The translations under genes and the position numbers were made by a program. A stretch of 64,000 nucleotides of DNA from Haloterrigena salifodinae. GTDB lineage: Archaea > Halobacteriota > Halobacteria > Halobacteriales > Natrialbaceae. The stretch lies in the NCBI RefSeq assembly GCF_003977755.1, contig NZ_RQWN01000002.1, positions 1,116,001-1,180,000 on the forward strand. Reading direction: 5' to 3'. Shown in pieces: positions 24,930-32,280 of the stretch. The stretch's first letter is position 1. Each line of letters begins with the position of its first letter. The notes under the pieces were generated by a model. That model was not told the origin of the DNA, made no database searches, and saw only the letters and a list, made by a program, of their open reading frames with translations.

Positions 24930-26205
24930 CTGCGGTCACCTCGTCCGTCTCGCTCCCGGTCCGTCGCTGTTGGCGATTCCGTCGTGCGATCGTCCGTCGC
25001 ATCTCGTTTTCGACGATCATGTAGCCCTCGTCGAAGCCCATCCCGGGCTTGGCCAGCACCTGCGCGGCGTCGGTCGCGAGCGCGACGTGGGCGCAGGCCC
25101 GCGCGGAGGTCTCCGTCTCGTTGCAGGTGCCGCCCAGATAGGCGCGGGTTTCCGTCCCCTCGCAGTAGCGAACCGCCTGCCCGCTGCGATGGATTCCGCC
25201 GAGATCGGGGGTCTTGACCTGCACGAGGTCCGCAGCCTCGGCGTCGACGAACGCCTGCACGTCCTCGAAGGTGTTGCACCACTCGTCGGCGACAATGTCG
25301 ACGCCGACGTCGGCCTCAGCCAGCCCCTCGCGGAGTTCGACCATCGCCGCGATCTGATCCTCGCGGTCGCCGACGTCCATCGGCCCCTCGATCTGGATCG
25401 GGTACGGTGCGGCCGCGTCCTCGAGGGCCGCAAAGTAGTCGACGACCTCGTCGCGGTCGTAGGGCGCGCCGAAGACCTCCCCGATCATGCCGTACACGTC
25501 GATATGGAACCGGGGCTCGTAGCCCTCCGGTCCGAGTTCCTGCGAGCGCTCGGTGAGCCACTCGACGTACTCGAGGAGCGTCTCGCCGTTCTCGCCGATC
25601 TTCTCGACGCTGTTGATGAGGGCGTGGGGGAGCACGGGGACGCCCTTGACGAACATCTTCTCGGTGTTGTTGTAGCGGTCGTCGCCGGACTGACCGAAGA
25701 CGGGCACCGGCTCCGTGGCGGGCTCGGTGCCCAAGGCGTCGGCCAGCACGTCCGTGCGCGTGGTGTGCTGGGCTTCGGCGGCCGCGGACAGCAGGGCCTG
25801 CGAGACGCCGTAGCGGATCGCCGTGTGGAGCCGGTCGCCGTCTACGTGCATGTTCTCGAGCGTCTCCGCGTTCTCGAGGAAGTCGGTCGCGTCGCGGCCC
25901 TCGAGTTCGTCGGCGACGGGGCCGGAGACGACGGGAGCGTACTCCTCCGCCTGGAAGAGTGGATCGCGCCCGCCGGCGCCGGAGTACTGGACCGCGGCGC
26001 AGTCGCCGCGCACGACGGTTCCGTCGGCGAGTTCGATATCGACGATGATCGTCTCGCCGGCCTGGCGAATCTCGTCGAAGCCGTCGGTGACGGGCTCGCC
26101 CTCGTAGGTGAACCCGTCCTGCTGTGCGCCCCGCTTGATCGCGCGCTGGTCGTCGAAGAAGAACCCGGAGTAACCGGGCGTCGCGTGGACTCCTGTGATT
26201 TCCAT
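24922..26205 (-). CDS. mal: Methylaspartate ammonia-lyase
   Basis: The 427-residue enzyme belongs to the enolase superfamily. It removes ammonia from (2S,3S)-3-methylaspartate to give mesaconate. Seen are the N-terminal capping domain (MEITGVHATPGYSGFFFDDQ), PFHID-like RFHIDVYGMIGEVFG with metal ligands, DIVADEWCNTFEDV, and the catalytic lysine segment LVQVKTPDLGGIHRSGQAVR. The ATG at 26205 is used because it lies one base after the glmE stop and matches the family; a GTG four codons upstream overlaps glmE. Confidence 0.92.
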   Translation of the reverse strand: MEITGVHATPGYSGFFFDDQRAIKRGAQQDGFTYEGEPVTDGFDEIRQAGETIIVDIELADGTVVRGDCAAVQYSGAGGRDPLFQAEEYAPVVSGPVADELEGRDATDFLENAETLENMHVDGDRLHTAIRYGVSQALLSAAAEAQHTTRTDVLADALGTEPATEPVPVFGQSGDDRYNNTEKMFVKGVPVLPHALINSVEKIGENGETLLEYVEWLTERSQELGPEGYEPRFHIDVYGMIGEVFGAPYDRDEVVDYFAALEDAAAPYPIQIEGPMDVGDREDQIAAMVELREGLAEADVGVDIVADEWCNTFEDVQAFVDAEAADLVQVKTPDLGGIHRSGQAVRYCEGTETRAYLGGTCNETETSARACAHVALATDAAQVLAKPGMGFDEGYMIVENEMRRTIARRNRQQRRTGSETDEVTADD

Positions 26206-26206
26206 G

Positions 26207-27646
26207 TTAGACGTCACCCGTTGACTGCGGTCGGCCGATGAGCTTGCCGTCGCTGATCGCGTCGACGTCGTCCGCGACCATGCGGAACGACTGTTTGCGG
26301 CCCTCGGTGTCGGCCCGGCGCGAGAGCCGCGCCTTGTGGATCTCCTTGATGTCGTCGTCCATCTCGAGGTCGGCCCACTCGAAGATACGGACTCGACCGT
26401 CGTCGTCCCGCGCGGGGAGGACGGCGCCCTTCGCGCTGTCGCTGGGCGCGAAGGGGACGTCCAGCGCGCCGGAATCGAAGGCCTCGATCGTGCCCTGGAC
26501 GACGTCGCCGTCGCCGTGCTCGAAGATGGTGTCCATCAGACACCGGGTCTCGCGCTCGATCAAGTCCTGTTCCTCCGCGATGCCGTCGATGTCGATTTTC
26601 TGCTCGATGGCCATGTCGATGACCTGCCGCGTGGTGCGCAGGCCGGCGGAGTTGGCCTCCTTGGTCGGGACCCCCTGGAACTCCTGGGGGGACTTGGTGA
26701 TGACCTTGTCCGGCTGGGCGATGGCGGCGGTCATCCCGCCGAGGCCGATCACGCCGTTGGCGCGGGCCTCGTCCGGCGGGAAGCCGCCCATCCACTCGTG
26801 GAAGACCGTCGTGACGACGACCTCGTCGGGGAGGTACTCGTTGCCCAGCTTCTTCAGGGCGTTCAGGGCGGCGACGTCCTGGACGACGTTGCCGACCTGC
26901 CCGTAGCCGAGCGTGATCGATCGGACGCCCTGCGTGGCGGCGAGCTGGCCCTCGACGATCATGATCGCGATGGCAATCGACGGCGGGACGAGGGTACCCG
27001 TCAGCGGGCCGAAGGGCTCGCGGTTGATCCGCACGCCCCGCTCGGTGTAGGCGCCCGCCAGCCGGTCGACGAACTGCCACTTCTCGATGGTCTCCTCGAG
27101 GCCGTGGCGTTTCGTGTACGGAATGTTATACGAGATCGGACCGCCCTCGAAGCTCTGGAAGCCGCCGGCGAAGGTGATTGCGGCCAGCAGCCGGGCGTCG
27201 GGCGTTCCGTGACGGACCTCGATCGGCGCGTCGATCGAGTCGATCAGCTCCCGGCAGCCGTCGACGCCATGGTTGACGGCGGGGAACCCGTTGAGGGTGT
27301 CGTCGCCGGTCTCACGCGCTTTTTCGAGGCCCTGCTGGGCCTTCTCGTACTCGTTGTCGCGCGTGTACGAGTCGATGGTCGTCGGCAGGAGGTCCGCCTG
27401 CCCCTCCCGGTGGAGGTACTCGAGGAGTTCGATCTGGTCATCGAGCCGAGGGACGCCGGCTCGCGGTTGCAAGAGCGGTTTGTCGGCCGACTCGAGGACG
27501 TCCGCGAATCGCTTGTTATCGGGCAGCGACTCGTGGTAGGCGACGGCGTCCTCGAAGTCGACGTCGTCGCCCGTCGACCAGTTCGACCGGATTTCTTCGT
27601 CGATACGCCGTAGCTCGTCGGCGGGAATGCGTTCGTCTCGTATCAT
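26207..27646 (-). CDS. glmE: Glutamate (methylaspartate) mutase, epsilon subunit
   Basis: The 479-residue catalytic subunit of adenosylcobalamin-dependent glutamate mutase is a TIM barrel that interconverts glutamate and 3-methylaspartate. Conserved stretches include LLQPRAGVPRLDDQIELL, TIDSYTRDNEYEKAQQGL and GGFQSFEGGPISYNIPYTK. It directly follows the sigma subunit gene with no gap and precedes the ammonia-lyase. Length is typical (480-485). Confidence 0.93.
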   Translation of the reverse strand: MIRDERIPADELRRIDEEIRSNWSTGDDVDFEDAVAYHESLPDNKRFADVLESADKPLLQPRAGVPRLDDQIELLEYLHREGQADLLPTTIDSYTRDNEYEKAQQGLEKARETGDDTLNGFPAVNHGVDGCRELIDSIDAPIEVRHGTPDARLLAAITFAGGFQSFEGGPISYNIPYTKRHGLEETIEKWQFVDRLAGAYTERGVRINREPFGPLTGTLVPPSIAIAIMIVEGQLAATQGVRSITLGYGQVGNVVQDVAALNALKKLGNEYLPDEVVVTTVFHEWMGGFPPDEARANGVIGLGGMTAAIAQPDKVITKSPQEFQGVPTKEANSAGLRTTRQVIDMAIEQKIDIDGIAEEQDLIERETRCLMDTIFEHGDGDVVQGTIEAFDSGALDVPFAPSDSAKGAVLPARDDDGRVRIFEWADLEMDDDIKEIHKARLSRRADTEGRKQSFRMVADDVDAISDGKLIGRPQSTGDV

Positions 27647-28087
27647 CTACGAACTGATGGTAGCCCGTTCGGACTCGGTCGGTCTGATCTGCAGGTCCTC
27701 CCGAAGCGCCGCGATCGCGTCTTCGGGGTCCGTCTCGGAGTCGAAGACTCGATCGAAGCCGAGCCGCCGGAACGTGCGCCGGGTCCGCTCGAACTCGTCC
27801 TGGCCGACGGCGAGGTTGCCGCCGATGTAGGTGACGGCGTCGACCCCGGCGTCCTCGAGGACCTCGTGGAATCCCTGGCAGTCCTGCTCGGCGTGGCCGT
27901 AGAGCGAGGAGACCAGTACGGCCTCAGCGTCGTGTGCTACGGCGGCCTCGGCGAACTCTTCCTGGGAGGTCTGGACGCCGAGGTTGATCACGTCGAAGCC
28001 CGCTGCGCTGAAGGCCTGTTCGAGGATGGTGATTCCAACGACGTGAGCGTCGGAGCCGATCACGCCGAGGACGACCGTTTGGGACAT
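27647..28087 (-). CDS. glmS: Glutamate (methylaspartate) mutase, sigma (B12-binding) subunit
   Basis: The 146-residue cobalamin-binding subunit has the base-off B12 signature D-x-H-x-x-G in GSDAHVVGITILEQ (about 11-24) and the later GGNLAVGQDEF segment. It forms the active mutase with the epsilon subunit. The start MSQTVVLGVIGSD is preferred; five more codons are open upstream. It is the first gene of the leftward cluster and is divergent from the CoA transferase gene. Confidence 0.93.
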   Translation of the reverse strand: MSQTVVLGVIGSDAHVVGITILEQAFSAAGFDVINLGVQTSQEEFAEAAVAHDAEAVLVSSLYGHAEQDCQGFHEVLEDAGVDAVTYIGGNLAVGQDEFERTRRTFRRLGFDRVFDSETDPEDAIAALREDLQIRPTESERATISS

Positions 28088-28163
28088 CGTATGCAGAACC
28101 ATGAGGAACCGGACTATAAAGTTAATGATCTTCCATGATAATACACCTTAACCGTCCTAATAG

Positions 28164-28206
28164 CGTCCCTATGGGACGGTGTCACAATGTACATTATCGA
28201 TGATAA
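28164..28206. promoter_or_regulatory. Two inverted repeats in the glmS-CoA transferase divergent promoter
   Basis: CGTCCC-TAT-GGGACG lies at 28164-28178 and TTATC-GAT-GATAA at 28194-28206, both perfect. They sit midway between the divergent starts at 28087 and 28241, in the only AT-rich stretch of the cluster. A regulator binding here could switch both halves of the methylaspartate cycle together. Confidence 0.5.
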
Positions 28207-28240
28207 GGTTTAGGTGCCGGCCTGAAAAAGGGTCCGGTAC

Positions 28241-29413
28241 ATGGGAGCGCTTTCGAATCTGCGCGTGCTCGATCTGACCCAGGTGCTGGCCGGGCCGTAC
28301 TGCACGATGTTGCTCGCGGACATGGGCGCGGACGTCGTCAAAATCGAGCGGCCGGGCGGCGATATGATTCGCTCGAACCCGCCGTTCGTCGACGACCCCG
28401 AGACGGAGGCCTACGGCGGCTACTTCCAAAGCGTCAACCGCGGCAAGAAGAGCATCGAGCTGAACCTGGGCGACGAGGACGATCGCGCGGACTTCCTCTC
28501 GCTGGTCGAGGCGGCCGATATCGTCGTCGAGAACTACCGCTCGGGGACGATGGAGAAGTACGATTTGGGCTACGAAACCCTCAAAGAGCACAACGACGAC
28601 CTCATCTACTCCTCGATCCGCGGCTTCGGCGACCCGCGGACGGGCGAAACGGAGCGGCAGGGTCAGCCCTCCTTCGACCTCATCGCACAGGCGCTGGGCG
28701 GGGTCATGGAGACCACCGGCCAGCCCGACGGCCCGCCGACGAAGACCGGCCCCGGCGTCGGCGACCTCTTCACCGCGACGCTGAACTGCATCGGCATTCT
28801 GGCCGCCGTCAACCACCGCGAACAGACCGGCGAGGGCCAGTACGTTGACACCGCCATGTACGACTCGATGCTCAGCTTCACCGAGCGCGCCGTCTACCAG
28901 CAGTCCTACACGGGCGAGGCGCCGACTCGACGGGGCAACTCCCACCCCACGCTCTTCCCCTACAACGCCTTCGAGACCGCCGACGGCTACGCCGTCATCG
29001 CCGCGTTCAACAACAACCACTGGGCCGAACTCTGCGACGTGATGGGCCGTGAGGACCTCGCCGAAACGTATCCGACGACCGCGGAACGTCTCGAGCACCG
29101 CGCGTCGCTCCGCGACGAGATCGCCGACTGGACCCTCGCACAGACCAACGAGGAACTGGTGAGCAAACTCGAGGGCCGGGTCCCGGCCGCCAAGGTCCAG
29201 ACCACCGAGGAGATCTTCGACGACCCGCACGTCCACGCGCGAGACATGCTCGTGCCCGTCGAACAGCCCGGCGCCGACCGCGACGTCGAGATCGCGGGCA
29301 ACCCGATCAAAATGAGCGAGACCGAGCCCAGGCCTCGCGGTCGCGCGCCGCTGTTAGACGAGCACCGCGAGGAGATTCTGGGTGAGCGGGCGGAGAAGAC
29401 GGCCGACGACTGA
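28241..29413 (+). CDS. mct: Family III CoA transferase, probably succinyl-CoA:mesaconate CoA-transferase
   Basis: The 390-residue protein is a CaiB/formyl-CoA transferase-fold enzyme: LRVLDLTQVLAGPYCTMLLA at the start, DVVKIERPGGDMIRSNPP, VNRGKKSIELNL, and the catalytic aspartate region YVDTAMYDSMLSF (about 205-217). Given its neighbours it most likely moves CoA from succinyl-CoA to mesaconate, linking the ammonia-lyase to the hydratase. Homologous transferases use other acids, so the substrate rests on context. Confidence 0.87.
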   Translation: MGALSNLRVLDLTQVLAGPYCTMLLADMGADVVKIERPGGDMIRSNPPFVDDPETEAYGGYFQSVNRGKKSIELNLGDEDDRADFLSLVEAADIVVENYRSGTMEKYDLGYETLKEHNDDLIYSSIRGFGDPRTGETERQGQPSFDLIAQALGGVMETTGQPDGPPTKTGPGVGDLFTATLNCIGILAAVNHREQTGEGQYVDTAMYDSMLSFTERAVYQQSYTGEAPTRRGNSHPTLFPYNAFETADGYAVIAAFNNNHWAELCDVMGREDLAETYPTTAERLEHRASLRDEIADWTLAQTNEELVSKLEGRVPAAKVQTTEEIFDDPHVHARDMLVPVEQPGADRDVEIAGNPIKMSETEPRPRGRAPLLDEHREEILGERAEKTADD

Positions 29414-29497
29414 GCGACGGTCGTATTCGGTATTCTTCGACGGAACTGAGAGGGGCGTACGGTGGGTCAGATTGAAATCTCTCCGGACACGTACCGT

Positions 29498-30001
29498 CTA
29501 ACAGCGGCACACACCGCCCTTTCGGATCTGGTTCGTGACGTGACGATGGATCTCCTGCGCCAGTGATTGCATGACGTCTGCTTGCTCCTTCGTCGGCCGT
29601 TTTCCGCCGTAGTAGCTGTCCGTCCGGTTCTCGGTGTACAGTCCCGCGAGCCTGTCAGTCGTCGAGCGGGAGAGCAGCGCGAGCTCCGATGCTCGATCGT
29701 AACAGTACGTGTGATCGTGGAAGTCCCGTAGTTCGTCTCCGCCCTCTGCGAGCGCGTACGCCTCTATCGACCGTTCGATGGCTCCGAAACAGAGTTCGAT
29801 CGTTGCGGTATAGTAGCCGTCACCGTCGAGTCGTTCGATGACGTGAAGTAGCGTACACCCCTTCGTGAGTTGGGATGTCCACTCGTCGTCCGTGTCGATC
29901 GTCTCCTCGTACGTCGGGATTCCGTGTCCCTCCTCGTTGAACGCGTCGACAGCGGTTTCGAGGGCGTCGGTAATCGCGTTCGGATCGGACCCGTCACGCA
30001 T
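29498..30001 (-). CDS. HepT-like HEPN toxin (RNase-type)
   Basis: The 167-residue helical protein has the HepT motif R-x4-H-x-Y, with R92, H97 and Y99 in LRDFHDHTYCYDR. HEPN toxins with this motif act as RNases and are silenced when the partner adenylylates the tyrosine. It overlaps the upstream MntA-like gene by 8 bases. The ATG at 30001 is chosen because GGTGAT lies 4 bases before it; a GTG at 30010 and an ATG at 30007 are alternatives. The C-terminal tail ends KGGVCRC, an uncommon cysteine-containing end. Confidence 0.8.
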   Translation of the reverse strand: MRDGSDPNAITDALETAVDAFNEEGHGIPTYEETIDTDDEWTSQLTKGCTLLHVIERLDGDGYYTATIELCFGAIERSIEAYALAEGGDELRDFHDHTYCYDRASELALLSRSTTDRLAGLYTENRTDSYYGGKRPTKEQADVMQSLAQEIHRHVTNQIRKGGVCRC

Positions 30002-30689
30002 CCCCATCACCGCCCTGACTGATCACGTTCCGAACCGTTCCAAAGTCCTCAGTTTCGTAGAGCGCGATTCCATCTCGCAGGATTTCGCGGAGTTCGGAGA
30101 GGTAGTTCGGAACCGCCTGCAGCGCTTCGACGTCGACCTCGTACTCGTATCGATCGCCGTCGAACGATTCCTCCTCGAGGTGCTGACGGATTCGGTTCGC
30201 TTCCCGCTGGGCTTCCATTCGACCGCCCTCGACCAGCACCCAAAGATCGATATCGCTTCGTCGGTCGGCCTCGCCTCGAGCCACACTCCCGTACAGGACG
30301 ATTCCGACCACGTCGTCCAGTTCGTCCGCGAGCGTCTCGACGGCCGTCTGTACGGGCGCGTGGAACTCCGACTGCGGGATCTGGAAATATGGGTTGTCGG
30401 GAACGGAGAGCCGCTCACGGTTGATCCGCACCATCCGCTTTCGGCCCTTCCGTTCCGCGGTGACGAGATCGTTACTCGAGAGCACATCGATCGCGTTGGT
30501 AACGCTCGGCCTCGAGTGATCGACCGCGTTCGCGAGCTCCGTCATCGAGAACTCGTTGTCGGGATTTCGACTTAAAAGTGAGAGAACATCATCGATCACC
30601 TCGCTTCGGAATAATCGGCCGTCTTCAACGGGGATATCGAGGGTTATGGTCGTCCGATCCGTCGACGACGTGTTCGGTTTCGTTTTCAT
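29994..30689 (-). CDS. MntA-like nucleotidyltransferase antitoxin with N-terminal winged helix
   Basis: The 231-residue protein joins a DNA-binding winged helix (about 30-98, with FSMTELANAVDHSRPSVTNA as recognition region) to a minimal nucleotidyltransferase domain. The full GS-x10-D-x-D motif is present: G134-S135, then D146-I-D148. MntA antitoxins transfer AMP onto the HepT tyrosine. The fused winged helix would let the antitoxin repress its own promoter, and a 16-base palindrome lies one base before its ATG. It overlaps the toxin gene by 8 bases. Confidence 0.85.
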   Translation of the reverse strand: MKTKPNTSSTDRTTITLDIPVEDGRLFRSEVIDDVLSLLSRNPDNEFSMTELANAVDHSRPSVTNAIDVLSSNDLVTAERKGRKRMVRINRERLSVPDNPYFQIPQSEFHAPVQTAVETLADELDDVVGIVLYGSVARGEADRRSDIDLWVLVEGGRMEAQREANRIRQHLEEESFDGDRYEYEVDVEALQAVPNYLSELREILRDGIALYETEDFGTVRNVISQGGDGDA

Positions 30690-30690
30690 T

Positions 30691-30706
30691 GTAAGGGATA
30701 CCTTAC
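30691..30706. promoter_or_regulatory. Palindromic operator at the MntA-HepT start
   Basis: GTAAGG-GATA-CCTTAC is a perfect inverted repeat one base upstream of the mntA ATG (30687-30689). TATA-like sequence on the minus strand lies at about 30714-30728, so the transcription start would fall inside or beside this site. It is a natural operator for the winged helix of the antitoxin. Confidence 0.65.
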
Positions 30707-30722
30707 GCGATCTACTTATAGT

Positions 30723-30893
30723 TTATATTAGATCCTGCAATTCCTTATATACTACTGGATGTTTTTGATCAGGATCGGCTGGCATCTCGAGACGGTCCCG
30801 CTCGTTCCGGACGAGTGTCTGCCGACTCTCGGACGTGATGGTACTGCGAGATAGCGACTCGAGGTCATCGACGGCCAGTGGGTCAAATCTCTT
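30723..30893 (-). pseudogene. Truncated coding remnant between McrC and MntA genes
   Basis: A minus-strand frame is open from after a TAG near 30893 to a TAA at 30723-30725 and reads like real haloarchaeal coding sequence (RFDPLAVDDLESLSRS, then TLVRNERDRLEMPADPDQ). There is no start codon until an internal ATG 21 codons before the stop. It is best read as the 3' end of a gene whose front was lost. I do not recognise the family. Confidence 0.4.
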
Positions 30894-30933
30894 TTCCGGC
30901 CACTATCTCGACGACCGAATCGAAGATCGCGAG

Positions 30934-32280
30934 TTACAGAATCTCGCGTAGTATGCGCTCGAGGTTCCGCTCTAACTCCGACGCCTGCAGAATCGTCACC
31001 GGGTTCTCGGACTGTTCCTCGAGCGAGGGCGGGTCGTCGTCGCGATCTTGGACAACGAGGAGTCCGTTCCAGCCCGAGCCGAAGTACTCCGTCTCGTCGG
31101 GGCCGAAGACGAACTCCTCGTTGACACGGAGGAAGGCGAGGTATTCGAGCGTCTCCTTGATTCCTCGACGGATCGTGTCGACGTTGGCGCTGTTTTTGAC
31201 CTCCACAATCAGGTATTCGTGCTGATCGTTGTCTTCGGAGATGACCTCGAGAACGATGACGTCGGGACGACCAGTGTGATTCCTGAAGTCCCGTTCGAAG
31301 TAGTTGCCGGCGATATCCTGAGCCTCGAGTTGGACTTTGTCCGTTCGGGAGAGAGTTTCCGCGTCCTCGTCCGGTTCAGCGACGAACGAGAGGTTCCGAT
31401 CGCCCGCGGAGTTGTCGTGGTAGAGGACGATCTCCTTGTCGTCTTCGAACCGGGCCACCTCCTGTCGACCCGTCGCGATCGTCTTGTACTCCGGTTGGCT
31501 CTCTCGAAGACGCTCGAGCGTCGCGACGAATCGAAAGAGGACGAACAGTTCGAACAGCGAATCCTGATCGTCGGGCGCGATCGCCGTCTCCTCGAGCAGT
31601 TGGCGAATCGCGTCGGGATCGCCGTTAAATAGTCGCTCTCGAGATTTGAGGAGGGAGGCCGCCTCGCGATACACCGCGTGGCGCGAGTCTGCGGCGGTCG
31701 TGAGCATGCGTTCCGTCGGCTCGTAGGCGTCCGGATCGCGAATGCGGCGAATGTGGACGTTTCGATCGACGATCCGCTGCAGTTCGTCGATCAGATTCTC
31801 GTTGCCCGTCCACGTCTCTCGGACCCAGTCGTAGTCGCTGCGGAGGTACTCTTCGGCCTCTCGAATCGTCGTATGAACGATCGATATCAGCCGCTTGAGA
31901 ACGATATTCTCGGGAATGTCGTAATCCTCCATCCGGTCGTCACAGACGAAGATCGACCGATCTCGAGGGTGTTCGGAGTAGCGCTTTTTGATCGTCTCGC
32001 TCCAGTTGATCCGCCCGTCGACCGCGCCGCGGCGGGTTCGTGACGTCGTCCGCGTTTCGGTTCGAATGCTTCGCAGGTGCATCGAGAGATCCCGCACGAA
32101 ATCGACGACGTCGGATTTGAGGATGAAGTGCAAGTCGAGAAGCAGTTCGTACTCCTCGAATCGGTCGTCCAACTGTTCGGGCTTGATCGACTGCGCCAGC
32201 TTCCGTTCGGGGAACGATCCTTGCATCACGTGAGCGAGGATGTCTTCGCTCAGTTGGTCGAGGAGTTCGTCCCTATTCAT
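30934..32280 (-). CDS. McrC-like PD-(D/E)xK nuclease of a modification-dependent restriction system
   Basis: The 448-residue protein has a mostly helical N-terminal region with DUF2357-like elements (SLFELFVLFRFVATLERL, about 241-258) and a C-terminal PD-(D/E)xK nuclease core: D340 in TGRPDVIVLEVI, then E360-V-K362 in YLIVEVKNSANV. In McrBC systems this subunit cuts DNA when activated by the McrB motor. Its ATG overlaps the end of the McrB-like gene by 3 bases within an 8-base overlap. It ends about 245 bases before the MntA gene. Confidence 0.78.
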   Translation of the reverse strand: MNRDELLDQLSEDILAHVMQGSFPERKLAQSIKPEQLDDRFEEYELLLDLHFILKSDVVDFVRDLSMHLRSIRTETRTTSRTRRGAVDGRINWSETIKKRYSEHPRDRSIFVCDDRMEDYDIPENIVLKRLISIVHTTIREAEEYLRSDYDWVRETWTGNENLIDELQRIVDRNVHIRRIRDPDAYEPTERMLTTAADSRHAVYREAASLLKSRERLFNGDPDAIRQLLEETAIAPDDQDSLFELFVLFRFVATLERLRESQPEYKTIATGRQEVARFEDDKEIVLYHDNSAGDRNLSFVAEPDEDAETLSRTDKVQLEAQDIAGNYFERDFRNHTGRPDVIVLEVISEDNDQHEYLIVEVKNSANVDTIRRGIKETLEYLAFLRVNEEFVFGPDETEYFGSGWNGLLVVQDRDDDPPSLEEQSENPVTILQASELERNLERILREIL

